From: an uncultured Collinsella sp.
GTDB taxonomy: Bacteria; Actinomycetota; Coriobacteriia; Coriobacteriales; Coriobacteriaceae
DNA: 15,548 nucleotides
Direction: 5' to 3'
NCBI GenBank assembly: GCA_900543515.1
Contig: UQRW01000046.1
Coordinates: 1-15,548, forward strand
A program made the translations under genes and the position numbers. This document shows positions 6,044 to 12,394 of this stretch, in pieces (position 1 is the first letter of the stretch; each line of letters begins with the position of its first letter). The notes under the pieces were generated by a model that was given only the letters and a program-made list of their open reading frames with translations, was not told the origin of the DNA and did not search any database.

Positions 6044-6997
6044 ATGGAACCTAAGCAGTATTACATCGGCATCGACGTCGGCGGCACCTCGGTCAAGGAG
6101 GGTCTGTTCGATGAGGACGGAAACCTGCTTGCCAAGGCCAGCGTGCCCACGCCTCCCATCGTTGACGCTGCGGGCTTTGCCGCGGTGACCGAGGCTATCG
6201 ACCAGGTGGTCGCCAAGGCCCAGATTCCGCGCGCCTTTGTGGCGGGTATTGGCCTGGCCGTTCCGTGCCCCATCCCGGCATCGGGCGATGCCAAGGTCAA
6301 GGCCAACATTGCCATTAACCTGCCCGAGCTGAGAGTCGCCATTCAGGAGCACTGCCCCGACGCGGTCGTTAAGTACGAGAACGATGCCAACGCCGCTGCC
6401 ATGGGCGAGGCCTGGCTCGGCTCTGCCAAGGGCGTACAGAACGTGGTGATGGTCACCATTGGTACCGGCGTGGGCGGCGGTGTTATCGTTAACGGCGACG
6501 TGGTATCGGGCGTTGTGGGCGCCGGCGGCGAGATTGGCCACATGTGCCTGAATCCGGCTGAGGAGCGTACCTGCGGCTGCGGCGGCCATGGCCACCTGGA
6601 GCAGTATTCTAGCGCCACCGGTGTGGTGAGCAACTACCTTGCCGAGTGCAAGAAGGCGGGTGTCGAGCCCATCGAGCTCACCGGCCCCTCAGATTCCAAG
6701 GACGTGTTCCAGGCCTGCCGCGAGGGTGACAAGCTCGCGCTTGCCGCGGCCGATACCATGGCCGACTATCTCGGCCGCGCACTGGCGCTTATTGCCAACG
6801 TGGTTGATCCCGAGATGTTCCTCATCGGCGGCGGCGCCTCCGCCTCGGCCGATGTCTACCTCGACAAGGTTCGCGAGCACTTTAAGCAGTACGCGCTTTC
6901 CGCCTCGCGCGAGACGCCCATTAAGGTCGCTTCGCTCGGAAACGACGCCGGTATCATCGGTGCCGCCTACGTAGCCCTGCGCGCCGCCGGCAAATAG
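6044..6997 (+). CDS. ROK-family sugar kinase (glucokinase or mannokinase)
   Basis: This 317-residue cytosolic kinase phosphorylates a free hexose with ATP. The N-terminal phosphate loop is GIDVGGTSVKEG (residues 9-20). The catalytic Asp is D114 in YENDANAAAMGEAW, the second ATP motif is IGTGVGGG (139-146), and H166 begins the zinc site in GGEIGHMCLN. The usual C-x-C-G-x-x-G-C-x-E is here CGCGGHGHLE: C177, C179 and H184 in place of the last Cys, with E186 kept. The ATG at 6044 follows AAAGG with 9-nt spacing. An in-frame ATG at 6017 would add nine residues. The gene follows the PTS operon after a terminator. Its likely job is to phosphorylate the unphosphorylated sugar released by GH1. GlcK and GmuE are the nearest analogues; glucose versus mannose cannot be decided from sequence. 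Confidence 0.92.
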   Translation: MEPKQYYIGIDVGGTSVKEGLFDEDGNLLAKASVPTPPIVDAAGFAAVTEAIDQVVAKAQIPRAFVAGIGLAVPCPIPASGDAKVKANIAINLPELRVAIQEHCPDAVVKYENDANAAAMGEAWLGSAKGVQNVVMVTIGTGVGGGVIVNGDVVSGVVGAGGEIGHMCLNPAEERTCGCGGHGHLEQYSSATGVVSNYLAECKKAGVEPIELTGPSDSKDVFQACREGDKLALAAADTMADYLGRALALIANVVDPEMFLIGGGASASADVYLDKVREHFKQYALSASRETPIKVASLGNDAGIIGAAYVALRAAGK

Positions 6998-7081
6998 TCG
7001 GTACAGGAGGGCGGGTGGTACAAGGGGACAGACTTCGCCCCTCCCCAGGCTCACCCCAAATCGCGCCGTGCCCCTTCCGTC

Positions 7082-7111
7082 TTATAAGGTTCGGCGCCAG
7101 CGTGCTACCAT
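7082..7111 (+). promoter_or_regulatory. ppaC promoter with extended -10
   Basis: TGC-TACCAT (7103-7111) forms an extended -10, and TTATAA (7082-7087) is a moderate -35 at 18 bp. It is about 30 bp upstream of the GGAGG ribosome binding site and gives a short leader. Confidence 0.45.
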
Positions 7112-7149
7112 AGCTACGTCCAAGTACACATATCAAGTGGAGGATACCC

Positions 7150-8073
7150 ATGGCAAACGTTCTTGTCTTTGGTCACCAGAACCCCGATAACGACGCTATC
7201 ATGAGCGCCGTCGTCCTGTCCCAGTTGCTCAACCAGGTTGAGTATGCCGGCAACACCTACGAGGCCTGCGCCCTTGGTCAGCTTCCGGCCGAGTCCGCCA
7301 AGCTGCTCGCCGACGCCGGCATTGCCGAGCCCCGCGTGATCGAGTCCGTCGAGGCCGGTCAGCTCGTCGTCCTCACCGACCACAACGAGTCTGCCCAGTC
7401 CGTCGCCGGCCTTAAGGACGCCACGGTCTTTGGCGTTGTCGATCATCACCGCATCGGCGACTTCGAGACCGCCGGCCCGCTGCACTACATCTGCCTGCCC
7501 TGGGGCTCCAGCTGCACCATCGTCACCAAGCTCGCCGGCGTGCTCGGCGTTGAGCTTTCCGACGTTCAGGCCAAGCTGCTGCTCTCGGCCATGATGACTG
7601 ACACGCTCATGCTCAAGAGCCCCACCACCACCGATGTCGACCGCGCCGTCGCCGCCAAGCTCGGCGAGCAGGTGGGCGTCGACCCGGTCAAGTTTGGCAT
7701 GGAGGTCTTCCTCACCCGTCCGTCCGGCTCCTTCACCGCAGCCGAGATGGTCGGTAACGACATCAAGATGTTCGAGCCCGCCGGCAAGAAGCTGCTCATC
7801 GGCCAGTACGAGACTGTCGACAAGACCCGCGCACTCGGCATGATCGACGAGATTCGCGAGGCCATGCGCGCCTACGCCGCCGAGAAGGGTGCCGACGGCA
7901 TCGTTCTGTGCATCACCGACATCATGGAGGAAGGCTCGCAGGTCCTGCTCGAGGGCGAGACCGAGGCCGCTCAGAAGGGCCTGGGCATTGCCGACGAGCA
8001 CGACGGCGTCTGGATGCCGGGCGTCCTCTCCCGTAAGAAGCAGGTCGCAGCCCCCATCATGGCCGCCTGCTAG
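7150..8073 (+). CDS. ppaC: manganese-dependent inorganic pyrophosphatase, family II
   Basis: It hydrolyses pyrophosphate to two phosphates in the cytosol, driving nucleotide, protein and polymer synthesis. It is a DHH-type phosphoesterase of 307 residues, the normal family II length. Metal ligands are H9, D13 and D15 in GHQNPDND, D77 in LTDHNE, H99 in VDHHRIGDF and D151 in MMTDT. The substrate-binding C-terminal motif is SRKKQ (294-298). There is no regulatory CBS insert. GGAGG lies seven bases before the ATG. It is its own transcription unit, with a promoter at 7082 and a strong terminator at 8094, and seems unrelated in function to the sugar locus. Identification is secure. Confidence 0.97.
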   Translation: MANVLVFGHQNPDNDAIMSAVVLSQLLNQVEYAGNTYEACALGQLPAESAKLLADAGIAEPRVIESVEAGQLVVLTDHNESAQSVAGLKDATVFGVVDHHRIGDFETAGPLHYICLPWGSSCTIVTKLAGVLGVELSDVQAKLLLSAMMTDTLMLKSPTTTDVDRAVAAKLGEQVGVDPVKFGMEVFLTRPSGSFTAAEMVGNDIKMFEPAGKKLLIGQYETVDKTRALGMIDEIREAMRAYAAEKGADGIVLCITDIMEEGSQVLLEGETEAAQKGLGIADEHDGVWMPGVLSRKKQVAAPIMAAC

Positions 8074-8093
8074 GTTCTTTTGACCTAACACCG

Positions 8094-8133
8094 ACGACCG
8101 GATCGCGGACGCCCCGCGCTCCGGTCGTTTTTT
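8094..8133 (+). terminator. Rho-independent terminator of ppaC
   Basis: A stem of 9 bp (8094-8102 with 8120-8128), an internal T/C mismatch and 5 more GC pairs (8104-8108 with 8114-8118) is followed by six Ts (8128-8133). It lies 20 nt after the ppaC stop. Confidence 0.92.
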
Positions 8134-8177
8134 GTGCACGGCGCCGCGTCGTCTCTTGGACAGGCGCGCCCGTGCCG

Positions 8178-8196
8178 TTGAGCAAATAATGTTCAA
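8178..8196. promoter_or_regulatory. inverted repeat upstream of nhaA
   Basis: TTGAGCA-AATAA-TGTTCAA is a 7-bp inverted repeat with one mismatch, about 145 bp before the nhaA ATG. It could be a regulator site or part of a promoter. No clear -10 was found. Confidence 0.3.
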
Positions 8197-8272
8197 CCTG
8201 TGGTTCCGCTTTTCGGCCGCGCCCGCGTGGTATCTGTGCAGGGTAGGCTAGATGCAAGCGTAATACGTTAGA

Positions 8273-8308
8273 GCGCGGCGCCGCCACTTGGGCGGGCCGT
8301 GCTTTTTT
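8273..8308 (+). terminator. intrinsic terminator inside the nhaA leader (candidate attenuator)
   Basis: GCGCGGC (8273-8279) pairs with GCCGTGC (8296-8302), and CCGCC (8281-8285) with GGCGG (8291-8295), with one bulged G. Six Ts follow (8303-8308). It stands just 33 nt upstream of the nhaA ATG, so it either controls nhaA or ends a short upstream RNA. Confidence 0.8.
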
Positions 8309-8341
8309 AAGACGGGAACCTTCCCGTGAAAGGAGCCGCCC

Positions 8342-9700
8342 ATGGCAGCACCCGAGCAGCTGTTCAACGTTCGTGAGCGCAAGCGTTTTGAGCGTCATGA
8401 CATTTGGGAGCGTATCGCCGAGAACGGCACGATTTCCGCCGCCGTCATGGTGATCGCCGCCATCGCCGCCGTTATTTGCGCCAATACCGATGCCTACGAG
8501 GCTATCCATCATTTTTTGGAGACCCCGCTGTATGTGGGTCTGGGCAACCTTACGGCCGGTCTCACCGTTGAGCTTTTCGTCAACGATTTCCTCATGGCGA
8601 TCTTCTTTTTGCTGGTGGGCATTGAGCTTAAGTACGAGATGACGGTCGGCGAGCTCAAGAACCCGCGTCAGGCTATGCTCCCCATGCTGGCCGCTGTGGG
8701 CGGCGTCGTCGTTCCCGCCTGCATCTACCTTATTTTTAACCATGCCGGCGCCCGCAACGGCTGGGCCATTCCCATGGCAACCGATATCGCCTTTGCGCTG
8801 GGCGTGCTGTCGCTTTTGGGCAACCGCGTGCCCAACGGCGTGCGCGTGTTCTTCTCGACGCTCGCCATCGCCGACGACCTGATCTCCATCGCCGCTATCG
8901 CCATCTTTTACGGTCAGAGCCCCAACCCGTTTTGGTTGGGCGCCGCCGCGGTTGTGACCTGCGCACTCATGTGGCTCAACAAGACTCAGCACTACCGCTT
9001 GGCTCCGTATACGGTGCTGGGCCTGCTGCTGTGGTTCTGTATGTTCAAGAGTGGCGTGCATGCTACGCTCGCCGGCGTCATCCTGGCCTTTACCATCCCG
9101 GCCAAGTGCGGCGTCAAGCTCGACAGCCTCACCGATTGGCTGGGCGAGTGCCTGCCGCTGCTCGACGACCGCTACGACGATGAGGCGCACATCTTGGGCC
9201 AGCACGACTTTACCGTCTCGACCACCAAGGTCGAGCGCGTCATGCACCGCGTGACCCCGCCGCTCATCCGCATGGAGCGTCTGATCTCCACGCCGGTCAA
9301 CTTTGTGATCCTGCCGATCTTTGCGTTCGTAAACGCTCAGGTTCGCTTAGTGGGCGTGGACATGAGCACGCTGCTCACCGACCCGGTGACGCTCGGCGTG
9401 TACTTTGGCATGCTGCTGGGCAAGCCGATCGGCATCTTTGGTATGACGTTTGCCCTGGTTAAGCTTAAGATCTCCGAGCTGCCGCATAACGTTAACTGGC
9501 ACATGATTGCCGGTGTGGGCATTCTGGGCGGTATCGGCTTTACCATGTCGATTCTCATCAGCGGCCTTGCCTTCCCGACGGCCCAGTTTGAGGTTCTTGC
9601 AGCCAAGGCCGCTATTCTCGCCGGTTCGGTCACCGCAGCCGTGCTCGGCATGATCTACATGAGCGTGGTCTGCAAGCATCCCTCGCCCAAAGACGAGTAA
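8342..9700 (+). CDS. nhaA: Na+/H+ antiporter NhaA
   Basis: This inner-membrane antiporter exports Na+ or Li+ in exchange for H+, controlling pH and salt. The 452 residues carry about twelve membrane segments. D148 in MATDIAFALGVL matches the Asp of the crossed-helix region, the essential Asp pair is D178-D179 in LAIADDLISIAAIAIFY, and K361 in LLGKPIGI matches the TM10 Lys of E. coli NhaA. Residues about 262-312 form a longer hydrophilic loop than in E. coli NhaA. AAAGGAG six bases before the ATG fixes the start. It is single-gene, bounded by the leader terminator (8273) and a downstream terminator (9794), which suggests its own control, perhaps by attenuation. Confidence 0.97.
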   Translation: MAAPEQLFNVRERKRFERHDIWERIAENGTISAAVMVIAAIAAVICANTDAYEAIHHFLETPLYVGLGNLTAGLTVELFVNDFLMAIFFLLVGIELKYEMTVGELKNPRQAMLPMLAAVGGVVVPACIYLIFNHAGARNGWAIPMATDIAFALGVLSLLGNRVPNGVRVFFSTLAIADDLISIAAIAIFYGQSPNPFWLGAAAVVTCALMWLNKTQHYRLAPYTVLGLLLWFCMFKSGVHATLAGVILAFTIPAKCGVKLDSLTDWLGECLPLLDDRYDDEAHILGQHDFTVSTTKVERVMHRVTPPLIRMERLISTPVNFVILPIFAFVNAQVRLVGVDMSTLLTDPVTLGVYFGMLLGKPIGIFGMTFALVKLKISELPHNVNWHMIAGVGILGGIGFTMSILISGLAFPTAQFEVLAAKAAILAGSVTAAVLGMIYMSVVCKHPSPKDE

Positions 9701-9793
9701 GAGCGCGAAAACCGGCTCCAGAACCGATTCGGGCGCGTCCAAAATGCGGATTCTGGCGGTGCTTGCCGCCTGCCAGACACGCCAGTGGTCAAA

Positions 9794-9829
9794 AAACGCC
9801 GTTTGTGAGTACTGTCACAAACGGCGTTT
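9794..9829. terminator. terminator after nhaA, likely bidirectional
   Basis: A perfect 15-bp stem (9794-9808 with 9815-9829, loop GTACTG) has AAAAAA on its left and TTT-CATTTT on its right, so it can work on both strands. It lies 94 nt after the nhaA stop. Confidence 0.88.
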
Positions 9830-10100
9830 CATTTTGCGAGCAAAAAATAGTGGACAAAACCGTAAATACTGTACGTTAATAAGCGGTCATCGGCTTTCAA
9901 TTTAGCGCCGGTTGACGGTGAATAAGGAGTTTCGGGCTCGAGGTTGTCGATTTTGACCAAAAATCGCTGCTACTAAAAAGGTAACAGTACTCATTTTTAC
10001 TCTTTTTTGACCACAGGCCCTTTTGTTGCGCGGTTTTACCAAACCGCGCAACTGCTCGACGCTGCAAGCGACCCTAAGCGGCAATCTGACGTTCAATTTC
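9830..10100. other. non-coding gap rich in inverted repeats
   Basis: No convincing gene is present; open frames of 61-66 codons lack ribosome binding sites and family features. The stretch is AT-richer than its neighbours. It holds CGATTTT-GACCA-AAAATCG (9948-9966) and a GTAACAGTACTCA block (9981-9993) whose reverse complement nearly repeats the loop of the terminator at 9794. It also holds an ATTAACGTACAGT copy (minus strand, near 9866-9879) and the stem-loop at 10025-10052. It may be a dispersed intergenic repeat. Confidence 0.5.
10025..10052. other. perfect 12-bp stem-loop
   Basis: GTTGCGCGGTTT (10025-10036) and its exact complement (10041-10052) flank the loop TACC. There is no T-tract downstream on either strand, so it is not an evident terminator. 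Confidence 0.6.
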
Positions 10101-10130
10101 AAGGGCGCGACCAGAAGGTCAGCGCCCTTT
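10101..10130. terminator. terminator hairpin downstream of the yhgE pair
   Basis: AAGGGCGC (10101-10108) pairs with GCGCCCTT (10122-10129), and GACC with GGTC around the loop AGAA, with A10121 bulged. TTTCATTTC follows on the plus strand; the minus-strand tail TTGAAATT is weaker. It probably ends the yhgE transcript about 75 nt after its stop. Its apex is identical to that of the hairpin at 15490. Confidence 0.65.
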
Positions 10131-10193
10131 CATTTCACGTCACCTTGGCGCAAATGCGGCTCGCTCGCTGGCATTAGTGCTACATCAGCGTTA
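10101..10193 (-). repeat. left copy of an inverted ~100-bp element flanking the yhgE pair
   Basis: Read on the minus strand it runs TAAC (10193-10190), two bases, TGATGT, six bases, AATGCCAGCGAGCG (10175-10162), 41 bases, then the hairpin apex GACCTTCTGGTC (10120-10109). The same boxes occur at nearly the same spacing on the plus strand at 15431-15530. Confidence 0.55.
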
Positions 10194-10204
10194 ACGTTGC
10201 CGCA

Positions 10205-12394
10205 CTAAATTAGCTTTGTCGACTCCAGCTTTTCGATGATCCAGTCGTTGGCTTTGACGACCGGGCGGCGGAAGACGACGCCCAGGGCCAGAGACGGAAT
10301 CAGATAGCTCGCCAGAATGCCCAGTTCAATCCAGTACTCCATATGGTAGGCGCCAGCCATGGCGGCATGCATAGCGTTGATGCCATGGGTAAACGGCAGG
10401 AACGGATATATCGCCTGGAACACGGGGCCGGTCATCTCGATGGGGAACGTGCCGCCCGAACCGCCGACCTGCATGACCAACAGCACGACAGCGAGCGCCT
10501 TGCCGATATCGCCAAACGAAACCGTAAGCGTGTAGACGATATTGGAGAACACGAGACTCGCGACCCAGCCCGCCAGCACAAACTGCAGCGGGTTGTCGCA
10601 CTGAATGCCAAAGAACAGGATGTCGCCCGCGCACACGAGCGTTGCCTGCAGCAGGGCCAAACCGCCAAAGAACAGGTAGCGACCCAGGTAGATCTCGTGC
10701 AGGCGCACGGGGATGAGCTCGTTGATAAGCTCATCGTCGACCGAGACCTTCATCATGGCCGCTAGCACGATCGAGCCGACCCAGAGCGACAGAATCGTGT
10801 AGAACGGCGCCATGGCCGAGCCGTAGTTGCGGATCGGATAGACCGGCTTGCGATCGAGCGCGACGGGACCGGAAAGCGACACGGCCAAACCCTCGGGATC
10901 ATTGCCAATCATCGTCTTGATCGTGGCCAGATCGTCCGACATAAGGGCACCGTCGAGCTCGTCCTTAAAGGCACCGATCTTATCGGACGCTTCACCCAGC
11001 TGATCGGAAGCCTTGTTGACCAGCTTTGCAGCCTTGGAGAGGCCCTTTGCCAGCGAACCGGATGCGTCGGTCAGGCCGTCTACGGCGCTATCCAGATCGC
11101 CCGAGATGCCATCCAGCGAGTCCAGGATACCTGAAACCGTCTTCTTGAGCTCCTTTGCCTTGACCGAGAACGTGGAGTCGTAGTCGGACTTGGCGCCCGA
11201 AATGCCCGCCTTGGCATCGGCGATGGCCTGGTCGACTTCGGCACGCGTGCTGTTGACCTCTGCCATGCTGTCAGAAAGGGACTTAGCAGTTGCCGTCAGG
11301 TCCTTGGCGCTGTTGCGATACTCCACCGCGATCCTGTTCAGCGATGTTGCCACAGACTTGAGGCTCTCCTGGAGCTTTTCGTCACTGACCTGCTCGGCAA
11401 AGCCGCGGAGCTGGTCGGCCGTGGCGTCGATATCGTCGGCACGTGTATTGAGCGCCGCCGCGGCATCGTTGAGCTGAGACACCGTAAGGTAAACATGCTG
11501 ATTCGCGGCATCGAATGCCTTCGCAAGCTCGGCGGACACGTTGTCGAACGAGCCAGCGCTTCCGTCAATCGCGGCGTTGATGGCGTCGTTGGCGGCCTTC
11601 AGCGCTTCTTTGGAATCGCTCATGCCGCTCTTGGCATGCTCCATCAACCGCTTGGTCGACTCATCGACCGTACCCGTCTGCTGGAGCATACCGCTCGCCG
11701 ACGTCAACGAATCGGACGTAGAGCTCAAAATGCCCGCCAGCGACGAAGCATTAGCCTGAACGTCTTGCAGGTCCTCAATCGAATCGCCGAGCGTCGAGGA
11801 CAGGTTGGCGATAAAGTTGCTGACCTGGTCGGTGCTCATGTAATCGAGCAGGCTGGACACCGTCTTAAGACCGATGCTCGTAATGGTCTCGGTAAAAGTT
11901 TCGTTAACCTGGCTTTGAACGGCGCTCGAACCCTTCTCGGTCACGATCTGCGCGATGGCGTTGGCTTTCTGGTTCTCATAGAACTCGATATCAGCGTGTT
12001 TCACGTCGGTCGAGAAAAGCGTCATCATGTCAGCGCTAAACGTTTTGGGGATAACGACGGCAGCATAGTACGCGCCCGACTTAACGCCCTCGATAGCCTT
12101 TTCGCGATTGTTGAGCACAACCCAATCGAAGCTCTCGTTGCCGCGCAGGGTGGCGGTTACGTTTTCGCCCACGTTGACCTCGACGGGAATCAAATCGCTC
12201 TCGTAGCCCTCGTCGGTGTTGACCACGGCGATCTTAAGATTGCCGGTGTTGCCGTACGGATCCCAGCTGCCGGCGATGTTAAACCACGCGTACAGACACG
12301 GTACGATAATGAGGCCCATCACGACAACCAAGCCGATCACGGAGCGAGACACGTTTTGGACATCGCGCTTAAACAGATGCAGGATGTTCTTCAT
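10205..12394 (-). CDS. YhgE/Pip-family membrane protein (shorter member of the pair)
   Basis: The 729 residues follow the family plan: a short cytosolic start and membrane segment about 17-39 ending LYAWFNIAGSWDPYGNT, an exported alpha/beta portion (50-150), a long Ala/Ser/Asp-rich coiled-coil-like region (190-490) and a C-terminal membrane domain with five to six segments (530-708) of ABC-2 type. Conserved IAVVNTDEGY and YYAAVVIP match the YhgE N-terminal domain; GGSGGTFPIEMTGPVF and PFLPFTHGINAMH match its C-terminal domain. Lactococcal Pip is a phage c2 infection receptor, but the cell's own use of the family is unclear. The start ATG abuts the TAA of the upstream gene, with AGGAGG inside that gene's end. 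This indicates translational coupling and probably a two-protein complex. Confidence 0.9.
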   Translation of the reverse strand: MKNILHLFKRDVQNVSRSVIGLVVVMGLIIVPCLYAWFNIAGSWDPYGNTGNLKIAVVNTDEGYESDLIPVEVNVGENVTATLRGNESFDWVVLNNREKAIEGVKSGAYYAAVVIPKTFSADMMTLFSTDVKHADIEFYENQKANAIAQIVTEKGSSAVQSQVNETFTETITSIGLKTVSSLLDYMSTDQVSNFIANLSSTLGDSIEDLQDVQANASSLAGILSSTSDSLTSASGMLQQTGTVDESTKRLMEHAKSGMSDSKEALKAANDAINAAIDGSAGSFDNVSAELAKAFDAANQHVYLTVSQLNDAAAALNTRADDIDATADQLRGFAEQVSDEKLQESLKSVATSLNRIAVEYRNSAKDLTATAKSLSDSMAEVNSTRAEVDQAIADAKAGISGAKSDYDSTFSVKAKELKKTVSGILDSLDGISGDLDSAVDGLTDASGSLAKGLSKAAKLVNKASDQLGEASDKIGAFKDELDGALMSDDLATIKTMIGNDPEGLAVSLSGPVALDRKPVYPIRNYGSAMAPFYTILSLWVGSIVLAAMMKVSVDDELINELIPVRLHEIYLGRYLFFGGLALLQATLVCAGDILFFGIQCDNPLQFVLAGWVASLVFSNIVYTLTVSFGDIGKALAVVLLVMQVGGSGGTFPIEMTGPVFQAIYPFLPFTHGINAMHAAMAGAYHMEYWIELGILASYLIPSLALGVVFRRPVVKANDWIIEKLESTKLI

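Noticed and set aside
8134..8341. Known Na+ or other riboswitch before nhaA
   Set aside because: I could not match the conserved bases of any class I know, so only the terminator and inverted repeat are reported.
9902..10208. Small frames of 61-66 codons in the nhaA-yhgE gap
   Set aside because: No ribosome binding site, no recognisable protein pattern, and they overlap hairpins and terminators.
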